From: Acidobacteriota bacterium
GTDB lineage: Bacteria; Acidobacteriota; Terriglobia; Terriglobales; Acidobacteriaceae
DNA length: 7,078 nt
NCBI GenBank assembly: GCA_021801945.1
Contig: JAKABE010000171.1
Location: forward strand, 1-7,078
Direction: 5' to 3'
Part shown: positions 1 to 6,030 of the stretch, one piece after another
How positions within the stretch are numbered: the stretch's first letter is position 1
Layout: the number at the start of each line of letters is the position of its first letter
The notes under the pieces: model-generated
Seen by the model: only the letters and a program-made list of their open reading frames with translations
Database searches by the model: none
Told to the model about the DNA's origin: nothing
Made by a program: the position numbers and the translations under genes

Positions 1-94
1 AACGTGTGCTCCAGATACGGCATGAGAGTATTGGCTCACGATCAGCCGGATCGCCGGACATTAGGCCGGTTGACTGCGGCCCGCCGAGATGGAT
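1..94. other. Left edge without a recognisable gene
   Basis: No gene is supported here. One + frame is closed by a TGA at 22-24, so this could be the last few codons of a gene entering from the left, which would fit the intrinsic terminator that follows about 70 bases later. The other two + frames stay open further but read through that terminator and give no protein-like sequence. The minus-strand reading frames across 61-490 overlap the terminator and promoter signals and have no recognisable content. Confidence 0.3.
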
Positions 95-127
95 GCAGGG
101 ATGGCTGTATGGCCATCCCTGCTTTTT
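95..127 (+). terminator. Intrinsic (Rho-independent) terminator
   Basis: A perfect 11-base-pair stem is formed by GCAGGGATGGC (95-105) and GCCATCCCTGC (112-122), with a six-base loop, followed directly by five T residues (123-127). This is the standard arrangement for + strand termination. On the other strand there is no comparable T run, so it is directional. It probably ends a gene or RNA entering from the left and insulates the following promoter and operon from upstream transcription. Confidence 0.85.
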
Positions 128-331
128 GTTAAAAGAGATGAGCAGCACTCCTTCGAGAGACCTGTTTCCACCTGCAGGCTAAGGCTGGTTTGATTCGAGC
201 GGTGCGGTGATGGATTATGTGCTAGAGGCGCTCGCGGGTATTGCGGGAGAACGGTTTGCGGTAATATGGAGTGTAGCTGGTGAAAGCTGAGAGGGGGTGC
301 GGGGCGGCCGCGCAGCCCGTGCAACAGTATC
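128..331. other. Gene-free spacer between terminator and promoter
   Basis: No coding region, RNA gene or clear regulatory site is supported. Very weak promoter-like pairs occur: TTGATT at 190-195 with GATTAT at 213-218, and TTGCGG at 241-246 with TAATAT at 262-267 but only 15 bases between. Neither is good enough to call. A small palindrome, AGCT-6 nt-AGCT, lies near 275-288. The frame that continues into the MoxR gene is open here from 280 but does not look like protein. Confidence 0.3.
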
Positions 332-361
332 TCGACAGATCCCTCTGTGATGTAGTATATA
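332..361 (+). promoter_or_regulatory. Candidate sigma70/sigmaA promoter
   Basis: TCGACA (332-337) matches the -35 consensus at five of six positions. An 18-base spacer separates it from TATATA (356-361), a four-of-six -10 match; GTATAT one base earlier would give a 17-base spacer. Transcription would begin near 368, just before a densely structured RNA. An inverted repeat ACAGA-TCCC-TCTGT (335-348) overlaps the end of the -35 box and the start of the spacer, where a repressor operator could sit. The assignment rests on sequence match and position only. Confidence 0.5.
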
Positions 362-367
362 TAGAGA

Positions 368-638
368 GGATACGCGCCCGGTTTTTACAGAAACCGGCCG
401 GTGCGGAACACAGACATCCGCACCACATTTTAGGTGGAGAATGCCGTTTATCCGCCTATTCTTCCCCAAGATGCCGACCTTGGGGGACAAGCCAAGCGCG
501 AGGCTTAGAGCGCGGGCCGTCTGAGTGGCGGCAATGGGCTCGCGACCGGGCCAGAGAGGCGGTCGCCCTGTTTCGACGGGAGCACCTGATGATCTTCGGG
601 AGTCCCAGGACAGCTATTGTGCTGTGCCTGGGTTTTTT
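368..638 (+). ncRNA. Structured RNA or attenuator leader, class unknown
   Basis: About 270 bases lie between the candidate promoter and an intrinsic terminator, with many local stems. They are: CCGGTTT 378-384 with AAACCGG 391-397; GTGCGG 401-406 with CCGCAC 418-423; TCCCCAAG 463-470 with CTTGGGGG 479-486; AAGCC 489-493 with GGCTT 502-506; GCGACCG 542-548 with CGGTCGC 560-566; and a small stem 566-580 closed by a UUCG tetraloop (572-575). CACC 421-424 with GGTG 433-436 is an alternative that competes with the second stem, and CGCG 497-500 could pair with CGCG 511-514 as a pseudoknot. The stretch does not code for a plausible protein. It could be a free small RNA or a leader controlling the MoxR-VWA operon by termination. 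I looked for SRP, RNase P, tmRNA, TPP and hammerhead signatures and found no complete match. A 6S-like RNA cannot be excluded because that class is defined by shape. The 5' end is approximate. Confidence 0.5.
604..638 (+). terminator. Intrinsic terminator upstream of the MoxR gene
   Basis: CCCAGG (604-609) pairs with CCTGGG (627-632), and ACAGC (610-614) pairs with GCTGT (621-625). One G (626) is bulged and the loop is TATTGT. Six T residues follow (633-638). The terminator lies about 120 bases before the start codon of the first operon gene and in the same direction, so it either ends a separate small RNA or works as an attenuator. I saw no obvious upstream sequence that would form a competing antiterminator. 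Confidence 0.8.
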
Positions 639-759
639 GTTGCCCAGAAGGGAGGCTAAAAAAGCAGCGGCACGCCCGTGCCGCAAAGCGCGCCGCCAAT
701 CGGCGAGAAACAGAAGGTCTTGTGCGCCGCTTAATTTGAGACACAAGGAGATGTTGTTG
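639..759 (+). promoter_or_regulatory. Untranslated leader with two hairpins and an RBS
   Basis: Two stems lie between the terminator and the first gene: GCGGCACG (667-674) with CGTGCCGC (677-684), and CGCCG (691-695) with CGGCG (701-705). AAGGAG (745-750) is nine bases from ATG 760 and directly abuts ATG 751, so ATG 760 is the better start. I saw no convincing promoter between the terminator and this RBS, so expression of the operon probably depends on readthrough, or on a non-consensus promoter I could not recognise. Confidence 0.5.
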
Positions 760-1917
760 ATGCCGACATTTCACGAATTCGAGTGCGCGCTGCAAAAGCG
801 ATTCTTTGAGCGGCGCAGCGTGATCCATGGGTTGGTGGTCTCCCTTGTGGCGAGGCAGCATGTGCTCTTGATCGGTCCTCCAGGGGCCGCCAAGAGCGAA
901 CTGGCGAAGGCGGTGTGTGGCGGTGTCGGTGGAAGGTTCTTCCGCACCACCCTAACCCCGACATCCACCCCGGATGAACTGTTCGGCCCGGTCAGCGCGA
1001 AGCGCATGATCGAGGATGATGTATACGCGAGGAACCTGGACGGGACTCTGGCCACCGCCGACATCGCGGCGGTGGACGAGATCTGGAAGTGCAACGCGGC
1101 CACGCTCAACGGGCTGCTAACCGCAGTCAACGAACGGGAAGTGGTCAACGCCGGGCAGACGGTGCGCATCCCGCTGCGAACCCTTGTCGGCACAAGCAAC
1201 GAGCTGCCGCAGGATGAGTCCCTGACGGCACTATGGGACCGCTTCGGCCTCAGATTCCGGGTGGACTACTTGAAGGACGCCGGCAACTTCCTCGATCTGC
1301 TCCGCATGTCCGAGGAGCAGGAGGGACCGACCGGGCCGACACTGACCGAGATCGACGCGGCCTCCCACCTCGTGCCGGACGTCCATTGGGACGGGGTGCG
1401 TGAGACCTTCACGAAACTGTGGGTCGCGGCGCGCCACGTGTGGCGGGTCGCCGTCTCAGACCGGAGGTGGAGGCTCTGCCTCCGTCTCTGTCAGGCGAAT
1501 GCCCTCCTCGACGGTCGGAATGAGGTCCTGCCGCAGGACCTGCTCATCCTGAGCGATGCGCTCTGGGAAGAGCCGGATCAGCGGGGGAAGATCCGCCGGG
1601 GCCTGTTCGACATCGTGGATCCGGCTCTTGGAGAAGCGGAGGACCTTCTCGACGCCGCCGAAGAGCAGTGGATTACCGTAATAGCGGCTGACGTTTCCGG
1701 CAGTGACGACCCGGACCAGAATCGCAAGACTATGGATGCGTTTGATGAGTCGGCCAAGAAGCTCAAGAAAATCGCCAGAAGGTTGCAGGAATTGCGCGAC
1801 GGAGCCATCGGGCGTGGACAGGACGCATCCGCGATTGAGGATGTGCTGGACCGCACGAATGGATATACAAAAGAAGCGTTCATGCGATTTAACACGATGC
1901 GGTACGGGAGGGCGTAG
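760..1917 (+). CDS. MoxR-family AAA+ ATPase (RavA-like)
   Basis: The 385-residue product carries a complete AAA+ core near its N-terminus. Walker A is GPPGAAKS (39-46). Walker B is AAVDE, with D106 and E107 as metal-binding and catalytic residues. A sensor 1 asparagine is N147 in GTSNELP, an arginine-finger candidate is R161 in ALWDRF, and a sensor 2-like SDRRW has R235/R236, followed by a lid containing ALLDGRNEVLPQDL. This is the RavA branch of the MoxR family: cytosolic hexameric ATPases that act as chaperones with a VWA partner. The C-terminal part (about 290-385) is charged and helical and may hold a short coiled coil. ATG 760 was chosen because AAGGAG lies nine bases upstream. The open frame extends back to 280 but crosses a terminator and is not protein-like. 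Its stop is one base from the start of the VWA gene, so the two are translated together. The partner protein it remodels is unknown. Confidence 0.93.
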   Translation: MPTFHEFECALQKRFFERRSVIHGLVVSLVARQHVLLIGPPGAAKSELAKAVCGGVGGRFFRTTLTPTSTPDELFGPVSAKRMIEDDVYARNLDGTLATADIAAVDEIWKCNAATLNGLLTAVNEREVVNAGQTVRIPLRTLVGTSNELPQDESLTALWDRFGLRFRVDYLKDAGNFLDLLRMSEEQEGPTGPTLTEIDAASHLVPDVHWDGVRETFTKLWVAARHVWRVAVSDRRWRLCLRLCQANALLDGRNEVLPQDLLILSDALWEEPDQRGKIRRGLFDIVDPALGEAEDLLDAAEEQWITVIAADVSGSDDPDQNRKTMDAFDESAKKLKKIARRLQELRDGAIGRGQDASAIEDVLDRTNGYTKEAFMRFNTMRYGRA

Positions 1918-1918
1918 T

Positions 1919-3259
1919 GTGCCTGAGGAACCGGAAGGGGAGCATCGGGTCGTTGACCACGACCACTTCGATGATCTGGTCTGGCGCGATACCCTGGGTG
2001 AGTGCCAGCCGCTGCGCGACCTGCGTGTTTCGGGCCGAAAGATACACCCGGGATTTGGGGGGCTGCTTGCGGACCTACATGCCGGACTCTACAAGCCAGA
2101 CCCCCACTTGGTGGACGACGTTCCCCCTCAGGCTGGGTGGCAGCGATCTGCTGTCGAGAAGTCTTGGGAGGGTGCGGAATGGGGACAGACGCGGGAGACA
2201 TCCGTCCTGGACGAGATGCTCTCCGCGATCGGCACCATGGCCGCCGGCGCGGCCGCCCTTGAGGAACTCAAGAAGGCGGCGCGGCCAGAGGGTGCTACCC
2301 CCGGATCCGCCGCACCCCCCGAGGTGACACCGCAACAGACCAGGATGATCGCCCGCGCGGCCGCCAAAGCCGCAAAGCAGGAGGTTGCCGACGCTGAGGC
2401 GGTGCTGGCGTCGTGGGGGCTGGACCCCGGGGCACTGCAGCATCTGCCGCTGGGGAAGCGCGTGGAACTGGCCCAGAAGCTGGCCAAGACCGCGAAACTG
2501 CGGCAGATGGCGGACATTGTAGGCGAAATGCGGTCCCTGGCCAGCGGCTTACATCAGCGCCGCGTCACGGCCAAGCCTTCCGAGGTGGTGGGCGTCGAGA
2601 CCGGCAGCGATCTCAGGCGTCTCCTGCCCTCCGAACTAGCAATGCTGGCCCACCCGCAACTGCGGTATGAGGCCGTGCGCCGGCTGGTGACCGGTCAGGC
2701 GCTGCAGTGGCAGAAGGCCACCCGGGAGAAGCAGGGCCGGGGGCCGCTGGTGGTGTGCTGTGATACGTCGAACAGCACCGCGGGCCAGGTGGAGATGATG
2801 ATCAAGGGGGTCGCGATGGGCCTGCTCGAGATCGCCAGGCGGCAGGGACGCAACTTTGCCGGCGTGGTGTTCAGCAGCAGGGCGCAGATCGAGACCTTCG
2901 AGTTCAGTGGCGGCAAGGTCGATCCGGAGGCCCTGCTTGAATTCGCCACCCTATTTTTCAACGGGGGAACGGACTGGGAGGCGCCGCTGACCGAAGCCCT
3001 GCGGCTGCAGCAGCAGTCGCCGTACCGGAATGGTGACATCGTGCTCATCACGGACGGCATCTGTGCCCTGAGCCCAGAATTCACCGCGGCTTTGGCAGAG
3101 GAGAAGGAGCGGCGCAAGGTGCACCTCGTCGGCGTCCTGGTGGGATCCGACCGCTCCGACACGATGCAGTTCTGTGATGCCGTGATCCAGACGTCGGACT
3201 TGGCTCGGGTGGCGGCTGACATCCTGGCGACGGTGGTCGAGGATCCCGGGGCGGCCTGA
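1919..3259 (+). CDS. VWA-domain protein, ViaA-like partner of the MoxR ATPase
   Basis: The product has 446 residues. The C-terminal third is a von Willebrand factor A domain with a full metal-ion-dependent adhesion site: DTSNS (D282, S284, S286), T351 in NGGTDW and D379 in ITDG. The stretch before it, with RLLPSEL and a helical run ending in ALQWQ, resembles the region preceding the VWA domain in ViaA, the partner of RavA. The N-terminal half is acidic, then rich in Ala/Glu/Lys helices that could be coiled. The GTG start at 1919 follows the MoxR stop codon TAG (1915-1917) by one base, with GGGAGGG (1905-1911) as RBS; a frame starting at GTG 1917 is a shadow. ViaA-type proteins bind the ATPase and direct it to substrates, so a cytosolic chaperone complex is likely. 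No signal peptide or membrane segment is seen. VWA identity is certain; the ViaA subgroup is likely. Confidence 0.92.
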   Translation: MPEEPEGEHRVVDHDHFDDLVWRDTLGECQPLRDLRVSGRKIHPGFGGLLADLHAGLYKPDPHLVDDVPPQAGWQRSAVEKSWEGAEWGQTRETSVLDEMLSAIGTMAAGAAALEELKKAARPEGATPGSAAPPEVTPQQTRMIARAAAKAAKQEVADAEAVLASWGLDPGALQHLPLGKRVELAQKLAKTAKLRQMADIVGEMRSLASGLHQRRVTAKPSEVVGVETGSDLRRLLPSELAMLAHPQLRYEAVRRLVTGQALQWQKATREKQGRGPLVVCCDTSNSTAGQVEMMIKGVAMGLLEIARRQGRNFAGVVFSSRAQIETFEFSGGKVDPEALLEFATLFFNGGTDWEAPLTEALRLQQQSPYRNGDIVLITDGICALSPEFTAALAEEKERRKVHLVGVLVGSDRSDTMQFCDAVIQTSDLARVAADILATVVEDPGAA

Positions 3260-3374
3260 GTGTTATTCTGAGTCTGGGTTCGTAGTAGGTTGATCTGGTA
3301 CGACGACCATCGTAGACGACCTGTCGGCCTTCGGCTTTAAGACAGCCACCGCGGGGCCAGAGAAGGGTGCTGAG
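3260..3374 (+). promoter_or_regulatory. Intergenic hairpins after the VWA gene
   Basis: This is the first part of the only large gap in the operon. It has TACGA (3299-3303) with TCGTA (3310-3314), and CTGTC (3321-3325) with GACAG (3341-3345), the latter enclosing a smaller GCC-TTC-GGC stem (3327-3335). Neither is followed by a T run, so they are not typical terminators. They could stabilise or process the mRNA, or belong to a leader for the next gene. A TTGATC (3290-3295) has only a poor -10 partner, so no promoter is called. Confidence 0.35.
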
Positions 3375-3470
3375 ATGTGGATTCCGTGCGCCCTTCTGGG
3401 GGCCTGGGCCGTGGACCCGGGGATATGGAGCGCGTACGGGCCACTGGCCGTCGTGCTGGCCCGAATGTGA
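3375..3470 (+). CDS. Possible 31-residue hydrophobic peptide
   Basis: ATG 3375 opens a 31-codon frame ending at TGA 3468-3470. GAAGG (3362-3366) sits eight bases upstream, which is good spacing. The peptide begins MWIPCALLGAW and ends LAVVLARM. It is dominated by Ala, Leu, Val, Trp and Gly, with one Arg near the end and one Asp near the middle, compatible with a single short membrane helix or a leader peptide. It lies alone in the gap between the VWA and DUF6744-like genes and stops 49 bases before the next start. No known family is recognised. In GC-rich DNA a frame of this length is common by chance, so the RBS and the hydrophobic pattern are the only support. Confidence 0.35.
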   Translation: MWIPCALLGAWAVDPGIWSAYGPLAVVLARM

Positions 3471-3489
3471 CCGGGGGAGGCGCCGATTG

Positions 3490-3512
3490 CCGGCGTCCCC
3501 GCCGGAAAGGGG
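3490..3512 (+). promoter_or_regulatory. Hairpin abutting the RBS of the DUF6744-like gene
   Basis: CCGGCG (3490-3495) pairs perfectly with CGCCGG (3500-3505) across a TCCC loop, and the RBS AAAGGGGG (3505-3512 region) starts directly after the stem. The C run at 3497-3500 could pair instead with the G run of the RBS, which would hide it. This gives a simple way to modulate translation of the gene starting at 3520. Whether it does so cannot be told from sequence. Confidence 0.4.
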
Positions 3513-3519
3513 GATTTGC

Positions 3520-4557
3520 GTGTCTACTGCCATTGAGATGAAGAACATCTTCGGAAAGACCTTTGGCCGCTCCAACGTCGCGGCCGTCGTGCTCCCGGAG
3601 ATCGAGGAAGGCGACAGCCCGGAGGTGCAGAGCGATGCTTTCGTTGGACAACTCTTCTTCTTCAGCATTCCGGCGACGCTGAAAATTGCCCCGCTGGCAT
3701 TAGCGGAAGGCTTCAAGACCGCTGGCATCGACTCGAAGTACCTGCCGCAGCCGATTCACCCGTCCAACGCGTTTCGCAGCGCCTCGTCGACGCTGAAGCG
3801 GGACGAGGAGATGCCGGTCAACGGGCACTCCGCACACGTTTCTCTGCTGGTGCGCGAGGTAGGGGACGACGCGACGAATATAGTGCGACACATCGTGGTG
3901 GAGATTGCGGACAAAGAGCATGTCCGCCTCCTGTACACGGAGGCGGCGCAACTCGAGCTTGTCGGTTCCGATGTCACCGTGTCCGAATTGCCAGGCATGG
4001 CGGAACTGCCAGACACCGTGGCGAATATCGTGCGGGAATCCATTGATGGGTTCCCTGCGCGGTTCAGCGAGTATCTGGAGAATCTCAACGACGGCTATAT
4101 CCGGCGGGCCATCACCGCCATGATGCGTGCCGAACACATCATCCGGCTGCGCCGCGACGGGGTAGTTTACTTCGCCCTGCAAGCGCACAAACACGTTGTC
4201 GATCAACTGGCCGACCTGTTCGAGTGGATGCAGCCGGGTTCAGCTGAGTTCCGCGACCTTCCCCTGATCGACGTGCGCAAACAGCGTCAGATGGTAGTCC
4301 AGGAAACCGCCAGGCATGTCCACGGCGAGGTGGATAATCTAGTGCGGGAGATTGATAAGCTGCTGCTTCGTAAGAAACAGAACGGCGCAAAGATTCGATC
4401 CAAGACAGTCAGCAAATATCTGGAGGAACTCGGGCGGCTCACACAGTTGGTGACCGAGTATCGGCAAGCGACCGGGGACAAGATCGCGGAGGCAGTGTCC
4501 GCACTTGATCTGCTCCGAATGCAGGCGACCGAACTGCAGATGGAGGCCGACGACTGA
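3520..4557 (+). CDS. DUF6744-like protein, putative MoxR-VWA partner
   Basis: The product has 345 residues and no recognised catalytic motif. The N-terminal half (about 1-165) alternates predicted strands and helices. The middle (about 185-245) is helical and includes an RRDGVVYFAL segment. The C-terminal third (about 260-345) is a charged helical stretch rich in Lys, Arg, Glu and Gln that probably forms a coiled coil. No signal peptide or membrane segment is seen. From memory the overall pattern resembles DUF6744 proteins, which have no assigned function; I could not verify this. GTG 3520 was chosen because a strong AAAGGGGG lies seven bases upstream. The open frame back to 3367 overlaps the RBS and hairpin and is not protein-like. 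Its place after a MoxR ATPase and VWA protein makes it a candidate client or adaptor of that chaperone pair. Confidence 0.85.
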   Translation: MSTAIEMKNIFGKTFGRSNVAAVVLPEIEEGDSPEVQSDAFVGQLFFFSIPATLKIAPLALAEGFKTAGIDSKYLPQPIHPSNAFRSASSTLKRDEEMPVNGHSAHVSLLVREVGDDATNIVRHIVVEIADKEHVRLLYTEAAQLELVGSDVTVSELPGMAELPDTVANIVRESIDGFPARFSEYLENLNDGYIRRAITAMMRAEHIIRLRRDGVVYFALQAHKHVVDQLADLFEWMQPGSAEFRDLPLIDVRKQRQMVVQETARHVHGEVDNLVREIDKLLLRKKQNGAKIRSKTVSKYLEELGRLTQLVTEYRQATGDKIAEAVSALDLLRMQATELQMEADD

Positions 4558-4577
4558 GAAGGACCAGATGGAGGCGA

Positions 4578-4820
4578 GTGGGCTATATGGAGATACGTCT
4601 GCTGCAACGAGCGAACGCCGAGGGCTGGCCTGGTTATGAAGAGGACGCCGACATCTCTGCCAATCTGGCGGCCGACAAACTTACGGAATTTGCCAAGGAG
4701 ATCGCGGAGGCCAGGAAGATTCCGTATGGTGTCGCTCTGGCGATGATCTACCAGATCGCGGTACAGCGGATCGACTGGGGCGAGATTGATGAGGAGACCG
4801 GCGAGGAACCGGGCGACTAG
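4578..4820 (+). CDS. Small acidic hypothetical protein
   Basis: This 80-residue acidic protein has a predicted helical centre (LAADKLTEFAKEIAEARK, then VALAMIYQIAVQRI) and an acidic tail EIDEETGEEPGD. I do not recognise a family. It follows the DUF6744-like gene by 20 bases. GTG 4578 is preceded by ATGGAGGCGA, the same ten bases that precede the start of the kinase-like gene at 4888, which supports this start despite the short RBS spacing. ATG 4587 in the same frame is the alternative and would give 77 residues. The size, acidity and amphipathic helices fit a small accessory or adaptor protein, but no function can be given. Confidence 0.75.
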   Translation: MGYMEIRLLQRANAEGWPGYEEDADISANLAADKLTEFAKEIAEARKIPYGVALAMIYQIAVQRIDWGEIDEETGEEPGD

Positions 4821-4843
4821 TCGCTCCGGGTAGGTTTGCGATG

Positions 4844-4877
4844 GCAGAGGGCCGGTGGGTAACCACCGGCCTTCTGC
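4844..4877 (+). promoter_or_regulatory. Long hairpin with a GNRA-type loop between two genes
   Basis: A 15-base-pair stem runs from 4844-4858 to 4863-4877 with one G-T wobble (4849/4872), closed by GTAA, which as RNA is a GNRA tetraloop. It lies 23 bases after the stop of the small acidic gene and ends only ten bases before the ATG of the next gene. There is no T run, so it is a poor intrinsic terminator on either strand. It may act in mRNA processing or stability, or separate expression of the genes on either side. Confidence 0.7.
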
Positions 4878-4887
4878 ATGGAGGCGA

Positions 4888-5787
4888 ATGCCGTGCGGTT
4901 GGCCCTCTGGCGTGGGCAGGACGAGATTAGAGATGCATTGGGGGCCGGGAGAAGGGATTCCGCTGGCTGCTGAGGCCCGGCCACTCTGCGATGCGCTCAA
5001 CCGGGCCGGCTTCACCCGTGATCTTGGACGGAGCCCGGTCCGGTGTCCGTGGATGTTCTTGGTCGCGGATGGTGGCGACGCGCTTCAGTCACTGGAGGTG
5101 CAGAAAACAACGCTCTGCGATCTGGTGGATTCCGGCCGGCTGCTGGTCCTGGGGCACGGATTTGCAGGATCCTCGACGGTGTACTTGATGCCGGACGGCC
5201 GGGCCGTCAAGGAGTACTTGCCGTTCGTCAACAAGGTGGAGCCCACGGTGCGGGGACTCCGGGAATATGAGGTACTTCACCAGGTGCGGGAGTTGCCAGG
5301 CGTGCCCCACCAGGTGGAATTGGTGATCGAAGGGGATCGGGTGTTCTTGCTCCGGGAGGCCGGAGAGGAACCAGCCTTTTGGAATGACCGGCACTTGGCC
5401 GAATTGCAGGTGGCCATGGCCGGGTTGGTGCGCCGGCGCATCACCCTGGGAGACCGGGCGCAGGCCATGGTCCGGGCTGATGGGTCGGCATTTTTCTCCG
5501 ATTTCGACCATGCCAGATCTAGCCTGGATTGGAAAGAAGCCGACCGCTGGCATGACGCGGATTCGAACTACCGATGCTTCCTGCGAGACCAGGGCCTTGC
5601 GGAGCGGCCCTTGCTCGGGATGCTTGAGTATTTCGATCGTGAGTATTCCGCTCAGATTGCTAAAGGCGGTGCCGTCGCGGAAATGTACGCGCGCTTGCGC
5701 GAACGGCAGCGGAACCAGTTAGAGAGGGCCAGGGCTTGTTATAGCGGGAGGGGAACAGAGATTGTTTCTGAATTTGCCGGAGGATAG
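4888..5787 (+). CDS. Divergent protein-kinase-fold protein, possibly a pseudokinase
   Basis: The 299-residue product shows kinase-like landmarks in order. They are a glycine-rich loop GHGFAGSSTVY (from G89), an ATP-lysine candidate K108 in AVKEY, a helix-C glutamate candidate E126 or E128, a hinge-like VFLLREAGEE, a catalytic-loop-like LGDRAQAMV with D189, and a metal-binding SDFD with D205. DFD replaces the usual DFG, and the asparagine expected five residues after the catalytic aspartate is a methionine (M194). It may therefore be inactive or use different chemistry. The first 80 or so residues match nothing I know, and the tail is helical and Arg/Gln-rich. ATG 4888 was chosen because the same ATGGAGGCGA precedes it as precedes the previous gene; an upstream GTG at 4855 lies inside the hairpin. 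Its last 26 bases overlap the next gene. Aminoglycoside-phosphotransferase-like folds are an alternative reading. Confidence 0.85.
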   Translation: MPCGWPSGVGRTRLEMHWGPGEGIPLAAEARPLCDALNRAGFTRDLGRSPVRCPWMFLVADGGDALQSLEVQKTTLCDLVDSGRLLVLGHGFAGSSTVYLMPDGRAVKEYLPFVNKVEPTVRGLREYEVLHQVRELPGVPHQVELVIEGDRVFLLREAGEEPAFWNDRHLAELQVAMAGLVRRRITLGDRAQAMVRADGSAFFSDFDHARSSLDWKEADRWHDADSNYRCFLRDQGLAERPLLGMLEYFDREYSAQIAKGGAVAEMYARLRERQRNQLERARACYSGRGTEIVSEFAGG

Positions 5788-5995
5788 CCAAGCAGGTATA
5801 GTGCCCACCGAAGCTTTCGGTGAAGAGATGCTGCCGGAAAAGCCTGCGGACACAAGTGGACTGATCCGTGGGATGCGCATGGTATGCGTTCTCTGGGGTG
5901 TTGTGCTGCTCGTTCTCTGCTTTGTGTTTCATTGGGAGATAGTGGGGATAGTGGTTGCGGGAATCATGTTTCTTCTAACCATAAGCGGAATGTAA
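5762..5995 (+). CDS. Small membrane protein with two helices
   Basis: The product has 77 residues. An acidic N-terminal part (1-33) is followed by two hydrophobic segments (about 40-56 and 60-76) joined by a tight HWE turn; the protein ends immediately after the second. R36 and R39 before the first helix suggest that both ends face the cytoplasm. There is no signal peptide or known family. TTG 5762 is preferred because GGGAGGGGA lies about seven bases upstream, which makes the gene overlap the kinase-like gene by 26 bases. GTG 5801 and ATG 5828 are weaker in-frame alternatives that leave both helices intact. Its stop TAA shares a base with an ATG (5995) of the next frame, so the following gene may be translationally coupled. 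It could anchor the kinase-like protein at the membrane, an inference from gene order only. Confidence 0.72.
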   Translation: MFLNLPEDSQAGIVPTEAFGEEMLPEKPADTSGLIRGMRMVCVLWGVVLLVLCFVFHWEIVGIVVAGIMFLLTISGM

Positions 5996-6030
5996 TGCGG
6001 GCCGGAGTGGTGGGAACGAGGATGATTGGG

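Noticed and set aside
571..580. TTTCGACGGG, resembling the 5' part of tmRNA
   Set aside because: There is no tRNA-like end, no CCA and no tag reading frame.
584..590. ACCTGAT, resembling part of a TPP riboswitch
   Set aside because: The partner CTGAGA region and the rest of the TPP core are missing, and no thiamine gene is nearby.
586..592. CTGATGA, the first core motif of a hammerhead ribozyme
   Set aside because: No suitable stem II followed by GAAA and no matching cleavage helix are present, so this is a chance match.
280..759. N-terminal extension of the MoxR reading frame
   Set aside because: The frame is open, but it crosses a promoter, several stems and a T6 terminator, has no protein-like pattern, and an AAGGAG is correctly spaced for ATG 760.
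1917..2327. Frame starting at GTG 1917 overlapping the MoxR stop
   Set aside because: It is a shadow of the VWA gene, whose own frame from GTG 1919 carries the conserved ViaA-like sequence.
2695..3222. Long minus-strand open frames within the VWA gene and elsewhere
   Set aside because: They mirror coding genes in GC-rich DNA, lack RBSs and show no recognisable motifs.
4568..4639. ATG 4568 with an AAGGA upstream, a 23-codon frame
   Set aside because: It is short, overlaps the small acidic gene out of frame, and its sequence is not distinctive; the ATG may only be part of the repeated ATGGAGGCGA.
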